The notes under the pieces were generated by a model. That model ran no database searches, had not been told where the DNA came from, and saw only the letters and a program-made list of their open reading frames with translations. A program made the translations under genes and the position numbers. Shown one piece after another: positions 44,031 to 53,743 of a stretch of DNA of 64,000 nucleotides. The first letter of the stretch is position 1. Every line of letters starts with the position of its first letter. Source of the stretch: an uncultured Pseudomonas sp. (GTDB lineage: Bacteria > Pseudomonadota > Gammaproteobacteria > Pseudomonadales > Pseudomonadaceae); NCBI RefSeq assembly GCF_913777995.1, contig NZ_CAJYVE010000030.1, forward strand, positions 1 to 64,000, written 5' to 3'.

Positions 44031-45056
44031 TCATGGTTTGGGGCCTTGCAGGATCAAATGCCCGCTGTCCTCGGGATTGACCGTGGTGACAGAGCCCGCA
44101 CGGGACAGGATGGCGGGCACCCGTTCGCGATACAGCCGCAGCATCAGGCCAGGGTCCTGCTGCTGTGCCAGGCCGACGATGGTGCTGGTGGCGGCACTGG
44201 CTTGCGCCAGCCGTTCACGCGCCTGGGCCTGCGCGACCTGGACGGTGCGCTCGGCATTCTGGGTGGCCTGCTGCAGTCGTTGCGCGGCCTCGTTGCGGGC
44301 GCTCGCAACCGCTTGCTCGGCGCGCTGGCTGGCGGTCAGCACGGCATTGAAGGCGCTGACCGCCGAGGGCGGCAGCGAAGATTGCACATCGACCCGTACC
44401 ACCGTGATGCCCAGGTCGGCGCCTGCCGCCTTGAGCGCCGCCAGGCTGCGGTTGATGCCCTGTTGCAAGTCGCCACGCAGACGCTCACGGCGCTCGGCAA
44501 TCTGCGCATCGGCGCCTACCAGTTCAGGCCGCGCGACCAGAATCGCATCCATGTCTCGGGATGCGCAGACCTGAACGGCATTGCGCTCGACCAGGCGATC
44601 CAGCGCCGGATCCACATGGACGCCCTGACGGGCAAAGGCAAACGGCTCGACGACCTGATAGAACACCCGCACCTCAAGCTGCACGATGCCTGCTTCGGCC
44701 GTGAGCAGGTAACCGGACCCGGCCGTCGCGTCGCTGGCCGGCACAAGCCCCAAGTCCGCCTTATGTGCGAAGTCCGAGCGCAACAACAGCTCCACCTTGC
44801 GCTCGGTCACCCGACCATCCGAAGGCAACATCACTACCTGTTCGAACGGACGTGGCCAAGCCAGTAGCAGGCCAGCATTCTGGATACGCTGCTCGGCCCC
44901 CAGCCTGAGCACCACGGCCCGGCTTTCCGGCCCTACCGAACGGACATTGCCGAACAACCAGCCCAGCGCGGCGAGCACGGTCACCGCGTACAGGGCGATG
45001 AAACCGATCCGCGCCGACTGCAGCCAGGGGCCGGCAGGCTGGCGCGGGCTAGTCAT
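44031..45056 (-). CDS. SPFH-domain membrane protein, HflC-like
   Basis: Protein of 341 residues with one N-terminal membrane segment (about residues 15-38), an SPFH/band-7 domain and a C-terminal Ala/Gln-rich coiled coil (RNEAAQRLQQATQNAERTVQ). HflK/HflC proteins assemble as membrane rings that control FtsH and organise membrane domains. This is not the canonical hflC next to hfq/hflX, but a second set attached to a metal ATPase. The start overlaps the preceding gene by 8 nt. Confidence 0.85.
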   Translation of the reverse strand: MTSPRQPAGPWLQSARIGFIALYAVTVLAALGWLFGNVRSVGPESRAVVLRLGAEQRIQNAGLLLAWPRPFEQVVMLPSDGRVTERKVELLLRSDFAHKADLGLVPASDATAGSGYLLTAEAGIVQLEVRVFYQVVEPFAFARQGVHVDPALDRLVERNAVQVCASRDMDAILVARPELVGADAQIAERRERLRGDLQQGINRSLAALKAAGADLGITVVRVDVQSSLPPSAVSAFNAVLTASQRAEQAVASARNEAAQRLQQATQNAERTVQVAQAQARERLAQASAATSTIVGLAQQQDPGLMLRLYRERVPAILSRAGSVTTVNPEDSGHLILQGPKP

Positions 45057-46098
45057 GGCCTTGACCTGCTTCGCGGCTCAGCGACGCCGGCGGGTTGGGT
45101 CCGTCGACCAGCGCCCGGAACGGTGCCGCATCGGTGCGCAGCACCAGGCGAGTGTCGGGCGTCACGATGGTGCCCAGGGTGTCCAGCGAGCGCAGCAGCT
45201 TGTAAAGCTCAGGCGCGCTGGCGTAGGCCTTGCCGTAGATCTGCGCCGCCTCCACCTGGGACTGTGCCTGGATCTGCGCCGCCTTCACGGTGGCGTCGGC
45301 TTCGAGAATTCGCGCATCCCGTTCGGCCGCCGAACGGATCTCGGCCGCCTTGCGCTTGCCTTCGGCGGTGCGCTCGGTGGCGATCGTCTCGCGCTCGGCG
45401 CGCATGCGGTCGACGGTGGCTTCCAAGGTCACCTTGGGCAGGGTGAGGCGTTCGATCCCTACCTGAACCACCTTGATGCCATAGGTCTGGGCCAGCTGAT
45501 CGGCAATTTGCGCCTGCAACCGCTGCTCGAAGGCCTCGATGCGCACGCGTCCGGGGTCGACATTGACCAGGTCCGCCAGTTCGAAGCCGCTGGTGGTGGT
45601 TTCCAGCGCCGAGCCCACCAGCGTGCGGATCTGCCGCGCCGCCTCGTCCGGCTGGTTCTGCACTGCGCGCATGAAGCGCTGGATATCTTGCGGGTCCGGC
45701 GACACCTGCCAGGCGATGTAGGCCTGCACGATGATGCGCAGGCCGTCGCGGGTGCCGACATCGTGCAATCCACTGGAGGTGGTGCGCAGGCGCAGGTCGA
45801 CCGGCACCGCCACCTCGAACGGCTGCGGCCAGCGCCAGGCCAGGCCTGGTTCTAGCAACACCCGTGACGGGTTGCCGAAGCGGGTGATGACCATGGCCTC
45901 GCCCATACGCACTTGGACGAAACAGGCCACTGCCGCCAACAACAGCACCAGCAGCACGGCCCCGAGGATCCGCGGCCAGGCCGGTCGCGCTGGCCCGTCG
46001 TGATCGCTGTCATGGTCATGGTCATGGTCGTGATCATGGTCATGCACGCAGTCATGGGCCGCGGGGTCATCGTGAGCGTGAGAGGCGTGGGGGCTCAA
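45049..46098 (-). CDS. SPFH-domain membrane protein, HflK-like, with His/Asp-rich N terminus
   Basis: Protein of 349 residues. Residues 4-35 are rich in His and Asp, with six HD pairs in a row, and could bind metal ions. A membrane segment (about 42-65), SPFH domain and coiled coil follow (KRKAAEIRSAAERDARILEA). The start is a TTG overlapping the upstream stop in TTGA, which implies translational coupling; no ATG precedes the SPFH domain. The His-rich tail parallels that of the P-type ATPase at the end of the operon. Confidence 0.85.
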   Translation of the reverse strand: MSPHASHAHDDPAAHDCVHDHDHDHDHDHDSDHDGPARPAWPRILGAVLLVLLLAAVACFVQVRMGEAMVITRFGNPSRVLLEPGLAWRWPQPFEVAVPVDLRLRTTSSGLHDVGTRDGLRIIVQAYIAWQVSPDPQDIQRFMRAVQNQPDEAARQIRTLVGSALETTTSGFELADLVNVDPGRVRIEAFEQRLQAQIADQLAQTYGIKVVQVGIERLTLPKVTLEATVDRMRAERETIATERTAEGKRKAAEIRSAAERDARILEADATVKAAQIQAQSQVEAAQIYGKAYASAPELYKLLRSLDTLGTIVTPDTRLVLRTDAAPFRALVDGPNPPASLSREAGQGHD

Positions 46099-48062
46099 GG
46101 GGTGCGCTCCTGGTTGTGTTTCGAGGTAGCCGGATCGACTGGCGCGGCGAAGGTGCGCAGGTCAAGGGTCGAGGCCTGTCCGGCACTGATGCGGTGGTCG
46201 ATGATCAAAGCCTTGCTGTTGCTCAGGCCTTCGCGCAACCGCGCAAGGTACTGTTCCAGCACGAACGCCGCCCCGGCCTGTCGCCAGGCAGACCGCTCGG
46301 CGTTGAAGCCAAGTTCTGCGGCCTGGGCCTTGGCGAGGGCTTCGTGGGCGCTGCCAGCGGCCTGGTCGACCAGCAGCGCGGCATTCTGGCGGGCCTGGCC
46401 GGTCTGCTCGGCGGCCTGACCGCGATCACGGGCGATCAGTGCCTGCGCGGTGATCTGCGCCGCCTGCACGCCATGGTAGGCATTCGCCGCGCCAGCGGGT
46501 GGGTGAATGGCCTCCACGGAAGTGGCCAGGATCTGCACGCCGCTCTGCAGCCGGTCGAGGTCAGCCTGCACAGCCTTGCCGATGTCACGGCTGAGGGCCT
46601 CGCGCTCTGAGCCGAGCACGCCGTCCAATGTCCGGTTGGCGAAATCATGAAGCAGTACGCGGTTGGCCAGGCTGCGCACCAACTGCGCGACTTCAGCGCT
46701 GTGGTAGGTCGCCGCCAGGGCGGAGGCATCGTCCAGGCCAATGCGGTAAATGAAGCGCACATCCATGTTAACGATCTGGAAGCTCTGCCGGACGTCATCG
46801 CTGCCGGCGATCACCTGGGCGTTGTCGCTGGCATGGGTTGCGTCCCACAAGCGGTTGGCCGACATCGGCGCCTCCCCTTCAGCACCGGCCATCGGGTCGG
46901 CCAGCATCTCGCGACCAGAGGTCGCCAGCTCGTGGATGACACCATTCTCCACCGCCAGCACCCGTCCGAACGGCCAGGGCAAGCCGACATGCAACCCCGG
47001 CGGATAAACCTGCACCGGCTTGCCGAATCGCTCATAGATACCGCGCCCCTCCAGCGGCACCTGCACCACCCCGCTGAGCAGCCAGCCGACCAACGCCACC
47101 AGCGCGGCCACGGGCAGCAGCGCCCGGCGCATGAAACCGAAAGCCCAGACCTGCTGCAGGTCGATCCCGAAGCGCTGCTGTAACTCGCCCTGCAGCGCGG
47201 CCAACGGCCTCGGCGGCCACTGCAACATGCCCCCCATCAGGCTACGCGCCACCAGGGCGGGCTCCTGCTCCGCCCGTTGCGGCCGGAATGCCGCGACCAG
47301 CGCACGCACCAGGAACTCCACCGCCAACAGGCCAGGCAGTATGCCGATCAGCACGGCCAGACGGGCCGGCCACAACCGCGCGCCATCGGCAAAAAACAGG
47401 CAGGGAATCGACAGCACCTGGACCAGAATCACCACGCGGACCACTGTCGCCAAGGCAACCGCCTCCGGCCAGTCCGCCTCGCTGGCCGAGGCCAGGTGCC
47501 TTTCGACGATCAGCAGCGCAAGTGCCAGCGCCAGCAAGACGCCCACTGCCACCCAGCTTGCCTGAGTGGCGGCGGCCGGTGCCGGCAGGTCGAAACGCCA
47601 ACTGCCCATGACCAGTGCCAGCGCCAACACCGACCAGCCCGACAGCCACAACACGTCATGGCCGAGCGACCGCGCGCACCTGGCCAGTGCATCACCGGTG
47701 CGCGCCAACCAACGGTCGAAGGCACTGAGAGGCTGGTCTTCGTCCTGCACCTGGCCGGTGTTTCGCCAGAAGGCCAGACGCAGGGGCTGCTGCCCCTGTG
47801 CCTCGACCCGCCACTTGACAATGAACCAGGCTGAATGCCCCGCGGCCGCCAGCAACAACAGTGCAGCGGCATTCACTCGTAACAGGGGGACCCAGTGGGC
47901 ATCGGGTGAAAAGAGCTCAACCAGCAGCGCCAGCAGCCATAACCCGCCAGCACCAGCCAGTGCCAATCGACACAGACGGACCAAGTGCCTTGCCTGCTCG
48001 GGCGCTTGCAGAAAGCGAGGTTTGCTGTGTAGATCCGGGGTATCCAGGACTGTACTCACCAT
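46095..48062 (-). CDS. Long HflK-like SPFH protein with N-terminal membrane domain
   Basis: Protein of about 655 residues, roughly twice the usual HflK length. The N-terminal 320 residues hold several hydrophobic segments (for example around 35-55, 70-90, 140-165 and 175-195). A further membrane helix, an SPFH domain (PLEGRGIYERFGKPVQVYPP) and a coiled-coil tail follow. The ATG at 48062 is chosen; the frame continues upstream to 48209 without homology. It is first in a four-gene operon with overlapping ends. Confidence 0.75.
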   Translation of the reverse strand: MVSTVLDTPDLHSKPRFLQAPEQARHLVRLCRLALAGAGGLWLLALLVELFSPDAHWVPLLRVNAAALLLLAAAGHSAWFIVKWRVEAQGQQPLRLAFWRNTGQVQDEDQPLSAFDRWLARTGDALARCARSLGHDVLWLSGWSVLALALVMGSWRFDLPAPAAATQASWVAVGVLLALALALLIVERHLASASEADWPEAVALATVVRVVILVQVLSIPCLFFADGARLWPARLAVLIGILPGLLAVEFLVRALVAAFRPQRAEQEPALVARSLMGGMLQWPPRPLAALQGELQQRFGIDLQQVWAFGFMRRALLPVAALVALVGWLLSGVVQVPLEGRGIYERFGKPVQVYPPGLHVGLPWPFGRVLAVENGVIHELATSGREMLADPMAGAEGEAPMSANRLWDATHASDNAQVIAGSDDVRQSFQIVNMDVRFIYRIGLDDASALAATYHSAEVAQLVRSLANRVLLHDFANRTLDGVLGSEREALSRDIGKAVQADLDRLQSGVQILATSVEAIHPPAGAANAYHGVQAAQITAQALIARDRGQAAEQTGQARQNAALLVDQAAGSAHEALAKAQAAELGFNAERSAWRQAGAAFVLEQYLARLREGLSNSKALIIDHRISAGQASTLDLRTFAAPVDPATSKHNQERTP

Positions 48063-48606
48063 GACTCCAGGTACTCGGAATGCGAAGACGTATTGTTGCC
48101 GGGCGGCGGTGCGCCGACCCGTCAAGACTGGTTTATCTGGGAAAACTCCGAAGAAGTTGCCTTGAACGCGCAGTGAGCAGCGTTTCGACGCCGGCAGAGC
48201 GGTTTCCACCCCTCAATCTGACTCATGGGCAAGGCTTGTGAGATTGGTTGAGCGGGAGGCTATTTCAGCACAGCTCAGACGGCCTTAGCTGACGATTTCA
48301 TGAACGACCATCAAATGATGTCACTTCGAAACCAAGGATCTGTTCAGTGAGTCTCCGGCAACACCACAAATGCCCACCTGCTCAAACATCCATAGCCCGT
48401 CCAAGGCAACTGGTTTAGCAGTCACCTAGCCCACCCACTCCCGGCACGCTGGTTCCATGCCCTTACCCCGTTGGGCACGTTCGAGCGGCATTTCGACCTT
48501 GCAAGGACTGGTTCGGGGGCGAGCCGAAATGTTTTCTCCGTTCTGGATACTCTCTGAATCTTCGCGGTCATATACGCCTGGCATTCGATACACACAAGGA
48601 ACGACC
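48063..48606. promoter_or_regulatory. Divergent intergenic region between the SPFH operon and hscC
   Basis: About 540 bases separating the two divergent transcription units. No gene, strong hairpin or clear heat-shock promoter was identified by eye. AAGGAACGACC directly precedes the hscC ATG. Confidence 0.4.
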
Positions 48607-50298
48607 ATGATCATCGGCATCGACCTGGGCACCACCAACAGCCTGGTGGCGGTATGGAGCGGCGAAACCGCCAAGCTGATTCCCAATGCGCTGGGCAAGG
48701 TGCTCACCCCCAGCGTGGTCGGGCTCGACGACAACGGGCATCTGATCGTCGGCGACGTCGCCCGCGAGCGCCTGCAGACCCACCCGCAGGTCACTGCCTC
48801 GCTGTTCAAGCGGCACATGGGCAGTGCCCATGAAACCCTACTGGGTCACCGCCCCTATCGGGCCGAAGAGCTGTCTGCCCTGTTGTTGCGCAGCCTCAAG
48901 GAAGACGCCGAACGCTACCTAGGCGAGCCGGTCACCGAAACGGTGATCAGCGTGCCGGCCTATTTCAGCGATGCGCAGCGCAAGGCCACGCGGGTGGCAG
49001 GCGAGCTGGCCGGGCTGAAGGTCGAGAAACTGATCAACGAACCGACCGCCGCCGCCCTTGCCTATGGCCTGCACCATAAGGAAGAAGCCACCTTCCTGGT
49101 CTTCGACCTGGGCGGCGGGACCTTCGACGTGTCGGTGCTGGAGCTGTTCGAAGGCGTCATGGAAGTGCGCGCCAGTGCTGGCGACAACTTCCTGGGTGGC
49201 GAAGACTTCGATGACCTGCTCGCCGAGCATTTCCGCGCTTCGCCGCAGGCCCAGGGCCTGCCGAACGCCAGCGACGGCAGCATGGCGCAGCGCCTGCGTC
49301 GTGAAGCGCAGCGCGTACGCCATGCCTTGGGCCAGCAACTGCAGGCCACCTTCACGGTGCGCGAAGACGAGCGCGAATGGGCGCTGACCATCACGCAGAA
49401 CGATCTGGCCCGCCTCGCGCAACCCCTGCTGGAGCGCCTGCGTGCGCCGATCGAACGTGCCTTGCGCGATGCGCGCATCAAGGCCGCCGACCTCGACGAA
49501 GTACTGCTCGTGGGTGGCACCACGCGTATGCCACTGGTGCGCCGGCTGGTCGCCAGCCTGTTCGGGCGCATTCCGGCCATGCAGCTCAACCCTGACGAGG
49601 TGGTGGCTCAGGGGGCGGCCATCCAGGCGGCCCTCAAGGCCCGCCATGCCTCGCTCGAAGAGGTGGTGCTCACCGATGTCTGCCCCTACACCCTGGGCAT
49701 CGAAACCACTTCCGGTGATGACCTGCGCCGCGACTACGGGCTGTACCTGCCGATCATCGAACGCAACAGCGTGGTGCCGGTCAGCCGGGTGCAGACCGTA
49801 TACACCGTCGACGACGGGCAGACGAAGGTGAAGGTGCGCATCTTCCAGGGCGAGAGCCGACTGGTGAAAAACAATATTTTCCTGGGCGAACTTGAAGTAC
49901 CTGTGCCGCCCCGCCCTGCCGGTGAAGTCAGCCTCGAAGTGCGCTTCACCTACGACATCAACGGCCTGCTCGAAGCCCAGGTGCACATCCCGCTGACCGA
50001 CGAGCGCCGCACGCTGGTGATCGAGAACAATCCCGGTGTGCTGAGCGCCGAGGAAATCGCCCAGCGCCTGGAAAGCCTCGCCGCGCTGAAGGTGCACCCA
50101 CGCGACCAGCAGGTCAACACGGTGCTGATGGCACGCATGGAGCGCTTGTATCAGGAAAGCCTGGGTGACACGCGCCAGTACGTTGCCGACCTGGCCCGAC
50201 AGTTCCAGCATGAGCTGGAGCGCCAGGATGAACGAGCGATCCGCGAGGCCCGTGTGCTGCTGACCGAGCGCCTCGACCGTCTTGAGCAGCGACTCTGA
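48607..50298 (+). CDS. hscC: Hsp70-family chaperone HscC
   Basis: Protein of 563 residues, shorter than DnaK, as expected for HscC. The ATPase domain starts IIGIDLGTTNSLVAVWSG; phosphate loops are seen at FDLGGGTFDVSVLELF and VLLVGGTTRMPLVRRLV. The substrate-binding domain follows and the lid is short. HscC works with a dedicated J-protein and no general role is established. The ATG at 48607, preceded by AAGGAA, is chosen over the longer open frame. The J-domain gene follows after 8 nt. Confidence 0.92.
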   Translation: MIIGIDLGTTNSLVAVWSGETAKLIPNALGKVLTPSVVGLDDNGHLIVGDVARERLQTHPQVTASLFKRHMGSAHETLLGHRPYRAEELSALLLRSLKEDAERYLGEPVTETVISVPAYFSDAQRKATRVAGELAGLKVEKLINEPTAAALAYGLHHKEEATFLVFDLGGGTFDVSVLELFEGVMEVRASAGDNFLGGEDFDDLLAEHFRASPQAQGLPNASDGSMAQRLRREAQRVRHALGQQLQATFTVREDEREWALTITQNDLARLAQPLLERLRAPIERALRDARIKAADLDEVLLVGGTTRMPLVRRLVASLFGRIPAMQLNPDEVVAQGAAIQAALKARHASLEEVVLTDVCPYTLGIETTSGDDLRRDYGLYLPIIERNSVVPVSRVQTVYTVDDGQTKVKVRIFQGESRLVKNNIFLGELEVPVPPRPAGEVSLEVRFTYDINGLLEAQVHIPLTDERRTLVIENNPGVLSAEEIAQRLESLAALKVHPRDQQVNTVLMARMERLYQESLGDTRQYVADLARQFQHELERQDERAIREARVLLTERLDRLEQRL

Positions 50299-50306
50299 GG
50301 CCGGCC

Positions 50307-51983
50307 ATGGATTGGGAAATACTGGGCGTTGCCGCAGACGCCGATGAACGCCAGATCAAGCGCGCCTATGCCCGCCTGCTGAAAACCCACCGCCCTGACG
50401 AAGACCCCCAGGCCTTCCAGCGCCTGCGCGAAGCCTACGAGCGCGCCCTGGACCAGGCACGGTGGCGTGCCGAGCACGGCGACTTAGAGGAGTCCGAGAC
50501 GTTCTTCGACAAGGATGCCGGGTACGAGCAGTCCTTCGTGCCCCCAGCCGCAGAAACCGCACTTGGCGGCATGGATGGCGAGACGGACCCGGCCTGGCTA
50601 TACGAGGCACAAGGCGGCGACTCCGAAGCGCACCCTGCTGCCGGACTGCCGCTCACCCAGAGCGTGCCGCCGAGGCTGGAGGAACTCGACTCGCGCCCGC
50701 CACTGCGCATCGAGAGCCTGTTCAGCGGCGGCCTCGACGAAGGACTGGCACAAGCGCAGGCTGCCGGGCTCGAAGCGTCGTTCCAGAAACACCTGCTGCA
50801 GCGTCTGCTGCACCAGGCAGACGACGAAGCGCTGGACTGGGCGCATCGCTACCTGGGCTGGCTGACGGCAAGACAGCCCGAATACCTGCCGTATGCCGAG
50901 ATGGAGATCCTCGCGCAGCGGCTGGCCAGCCGCGCCCTGCGCCACGCTCACCAGGCGCTGCATGCTCAGCAGGAAGAACAGGCCCTGTATAGCCTGCACC
51001 GCGCACTGAGCAGTGAATGGTTGCAACCACTGGACCGCCGTGATCGATTCAAGGCGCAGATGCTGGAGCTGCTGGAAAACCACGTGCACTGGACGCCGAC
51101 ATTCTTCGAACAGCTCTGCACGCTGGCCGGCTGGGACGAAATCCAGGGCTACCTGCCTTGCAGTGCAGAGCGGTGGGCCGATGTCCAGCGCCGCTATGAA
51201 AGCGCTCGCCTGGAGGCCGAGTTGCGCCAACTGCTGGCTCGCCCGCCCGAGGACGCCCGACACAACGCGGCGTGGTTCCTGCTGGCCGACCTGACGCCCG
51301 GCCAGCGCCGCCAGTGGGCGGATCGCTTCATCTCGGAAGACTGGGAGGCGTGCGCAGAACTCGCGCACCATATCCACGACGACCCATCACTGCCTGAGCG
51401 CCTGCAACGCCGCTATTTTGCCGACTGGCAGGCCTGGCGACCCAAGGGTCACTGGGGCTGGGCGCGCATCTACCTGTGGGGCATGCTCTGGCTGTGTCTG
51501 TACCTGGTCTTGAAGCTGGATGCGCACGGGAACGACGAGCGTTTCTGGATCATCTTGCCCGCGACGGCCGTAATGGCTTACGTGCTGGTCTGGATCATGA
51601 CCTGGGTGGGTATCTTCTGGTCGAAGGTCGCCGAGGGGCTGGTACAGACCGACGTGATATTGAGCATGCGCCTGCTGCCAAGGAGGCTGGTACGCGACGG
51701 CAACGGCGTACTTCTGCTGCGCCATCTGCTGCCCTGCCTGGCACCGGCGGCACTGGTGTTCGCCTGGGGCCAGACCCATGCGCCGCTCGGTGTGGTGATG
51801 GGGCTGCTCACTCTGGCTGGCGGCATCCGCTTCGTCGACGTGGTGACCCGTGGCGACTCCCCGGCAGCCTGGATTCAGCATGGCTGGGCGTGGGTGTTAC
51901 GCCATGCCGGCAAGGCCAAGCGACCGCTGCTCTTCGCGGCCGGCTTTGCGCTGTTGGTGGCGATCCGCTGGCTGCTCCCATGA
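50307..51983 (+). CDS. J-domain membrane co-chaperone of HscC
   Basis: Protein of 558 residues. An N-terminal J domain (MDWEILGVAADADERQIKRA, then AYARLLKTHRPDEDPQAFQR) carries HRPD in place of the canonical HPD, as in the DjlB/DjlC type paired with HscC. A long middle region without recognised motifs follows, and the C terminus has about four membrane segments (about 390-555). It probably recruits HscC to the inner membrane. Co-transcribed with hscC. Confidence 0.85.
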   Translation: MDWEILGVAADADERQIKRAYARLLKTHRPDEDPQAFQRLREAYERALDQARWRAEHGDLEESETFFDKDAGYEQSFVPPAAETALGGMDGETDPAWLYEAQGGDSEAHPAAGLPLTQSVPPRLEELDSRPPLRIESLFSGGLDEGLAQAQAAGLEASFQKHLLQRLLHQADDEALDWAHRYLGWLTARQPEYLPYAEMEILAQRLASRALRHAHQALHAQQEEQALYSLHRALSSEWLQPLDRRDRFKAQMLELLENHVHWTPTFFEQLCTLAGWDEIQGYLPCSAERWADVQRRYESARLEAELRQLLARPPEDARHNAAWFLLADLTPGQRRQWADRFISEDWEACAELAHHIHDDPSLPERLQRRYFADWQAWRPKGHWGWARIYLWGMLWLCLYLVLKLDAHGNDERFWIILPATAVMAYVLVWIMTWVGIFWSKVAEGLVQTDVILSMRLLPRRLVRDGNGVLLLRHLLPCLAPAALVFAWGQTHAPLGVVMGLLTLAGGIRFVDVVTRGDSPAAWIQHGWAWVLRHAGKAKRPLLFAAGFALLVAIRWLLP

Positions 51984-52017
51984 CGGAGCTGCCACGCTCA
52001 AACGGAAAAGACGCAGG

Positions 52018-52224
52018 CTACGAAAAGACGAACTGACGCAAGCTAGCCATCATAGCGACGACCAGCACCGCCAACCCGATTGCCGTCACCCACTCGGATG
52101 TCGGCGACTCGGAATGCCAAGTCCCTTCTGGGGGGTATTTCCCAAAGGTCACCAGCCTGAGCGTCAACCAACCGACAGGAAAGCAGACCGCGCGAAGCAG
52201 TACTTCGGCCAGAAGTTCGATCAT
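52018..52224 (-). CDS. Hypothetical small membrane protein
   Basis: Protein of 68 residues with two hydrophobic stretches (about residues 3-24 and 46-62). The ATG at 52224 has AAGGAG at 7 nt, a strong ribosome-binding site, so the longer upstream frame is not used. It converges on the J-domain gene. No family recognised. Confidence 0.6.
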   Translation of the reverse strand: MIELLAEVLLRAVCFPVGWLTLRLVTFGKYPPEGTWHSESPTSEWVTAIGLAVLVVAMMASLRQFVFS

Positions 52225-52293
52225 GTAGAGCTCCTTCTTGATGTCAGCGGGCTCTGAACCGTCGAGAGCCGATTGGCCTCGATCCAAGCAGCT

Positions 52294-52668
52294 TCATCGG
52301 CCTGAGATGGTGCCGGTCATGTAGCTGTTCAGGTCGCGAAAATCGTTCACCGTCCAGGCGTGTGGCGGAACCTTGACCCCGTTTTCCCGCAGCGTCCTGG
52401 GGATCAGGTCGCCATTGGGGCGCAGAATGACCGACGCGACAATCACGCCAGGATAATCGTGCAGACGCTTGTTGAAGGCCGCCGTGGTGAGGTCCGGTGT
52501 AGGGGGATCGCTCTTGTTGGCCAGCGGCCCGGAGCCTTTGAGGTCTGCGCCGTGACACAAGGCGCAGCGCTCGGTGAACAGCTTTTTCCCATTGGCCGAG
52601 TCGGCCAGCCCGGCCGAGGCCTGGGCGATCAGAGAGACCGCCAGGCAAACCGTGAAGATCCGTTTCAT
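52294..52668 (-). CDS. Small c-type cytochrome
   Basis: Protein of 124 residues with a Sec signal peptide (cleavage near GLADS) and a single haem-binding CALCH motif (Cys35, Cys38, His39). A Met near the C terminus (LNSYMTG) may be the second haem ligand. It is a class I mono-haem cytochrome located in the periplasm. No partner oxidase or dehydrogenase is adjacent, so its electron donor and acceptor are unknown. The ATG at 52668 (MKRIF) is chosen. Confidence 0.8.
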   Translation of the reverse strand: MKRIFTVCLAVSLIAQASAGLADSANGKKLFTERCALCHGADLKGSGPLANKSDPPTPDLTTAAFNKRLHDYPGVIVASVILRPNGDLIPRTLRENGVKVPPHAWTVNDFRDLNSYMTGTISGR

Positions 52669-52771
52669 AGCAGACTTAGCACCCATTTGATGCCCGGCAT
52701 GATGAGGGGAGCGAGTGTATCCTGGCCAATGGCCCCCATCCAGTGGCCGTTATGAATGCAGCCTGCTGCGC

Positions 52772-53728
52772 TTACTCCGCCCGCACTTCGAACACACTCA
52801 CCGCCTGGGCGTCCACCGCCTTGGGCAACAGCCCTTCGCGGTAGAACGCATCGGCAATGCGTTGCTGCTCAGCCAATTCATCGAGCCGCACCGGCTGCAC
52901 GTCGTAACTGCGTCGTGCGTTGGCCTGTTGCACCGTCTCGCTGTCCAGATTGCCCCACAGCGGGCCGAGAATCGCGGCAGCGGCGGCCGGTTCGGCTTTG
53001 GCCCAGCGGCCGGTTTCGCGCAGGGCGGTGTAGACCTGCCGCAGCACATCGGGGTGCGCCTTGGCGTAGTCACTGCCCGCCAGGTAGTAGCGCTGGTAAC
53101 TGGCCAGGCCGCTGCCATCGACAAGAATGCGCGCCTGCTGCTGGCGCTGCGCGCTGGCGACGTAAGGATCCCAGGTCACCCAGGCATCGACCTTGCCGTT
53201 CTCGAACGCCGCCCGCCCATCGGCGGGGATCAGGTAGGCCGGGCTGATGTCCTTGAAGCTCAAGCCGGCCTTGGCCAGTGCTTCGATCAACAGGTAATGG
53301 CTGCCGGCGGCCTTGGTCACTGCCACGCGCTTGCCCTTGAGGTCGGCCAGGCTGCGGACCGACGAGTCGGCAGGCAGCAGAATTGCCTGGGCCCTGGGCG
53401 AGGCGGTCTCCCGGGCGAAATAGGTCAGCTTGGCGCCGGCGGCCTGGGCGAACACCGGTACGGTATCGGCGACGTCTGCCGACAAGTCGACGTTGCCCAG
53501 ATTGAGCGCTTCCAGTAGCGGCAGGCCGCTGGAAAACTCGTGCCAGCTGATGCGTATGCCTTGCGCCTGCAGGCGTTGCTCCAGGGTGCCGCGGGTCTTG
53601 AGCAGGGTCAGCAGGGTCGAGGATTTCTGGTAGCCGATGCGCAGCGTCTGCTCGGCCTGGACCAGGCCCGGCAGCAGCGTGCCGAGCACCAGCGTCAGCG
53701 CCAGACGGCGCCAGGATGGAAAGGTCAT
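52772..53728 (-). CDS. Aliphatic sulfonate-type ABC transporter binding protein
   Basis: Protein of 318 residues with a Sec signal peptide (cleavage near LVQAEQTL) and the SsuA fold (LRIGYQKSSTLLTLLKTRGT, then WHEFSSGLPLLEALNLGNVD). It would bind an alkanesulfonate in the periplasm. It lies 15 nt after a second, broken binding-protein gene on the same strand. No sulfonate permease or ATPase is adjacent, so it may feed the transporter of another locus. Confidence 0.88.
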   Translation of the reverse strand: MTFPSWRRLALTLVLGTLLPGLVQAEQTLRIGYQKSSTLLTLLKTRGTLEQRLQAQGIRISWHEFSSGLPLLEALNLGNVDLSADVADTVPVFAQAAGAKLTYFARETASPRAQAILLPADSSVRSLADLKGKRVAVTKAAGSHYLLIEALAKAGLSFKDISPAYLIPADGRAAFENGKVDAWVTWDPYVASAQRQQQARILVDGSGLASYQRYYLAGSDYAKAHPDVLRQVYTALRETGRWAKAEPAAAAAILGPLWGNLDSETVQQANARRSYDVQPVRLDELAEQQRIADAFYREGLLPKAVDAQAVSVFEVRAE

Positions 53729-53743
53729 GACGGAACCTCCTGA

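Noticed and set aside
44031..46098. Canonical hflKC pair
   Set aside because: The usual hfq-hflX-hflK-hflC context is missing; these are operonic with a metal ATPase and carry His-rich tails, so they are a separate set.
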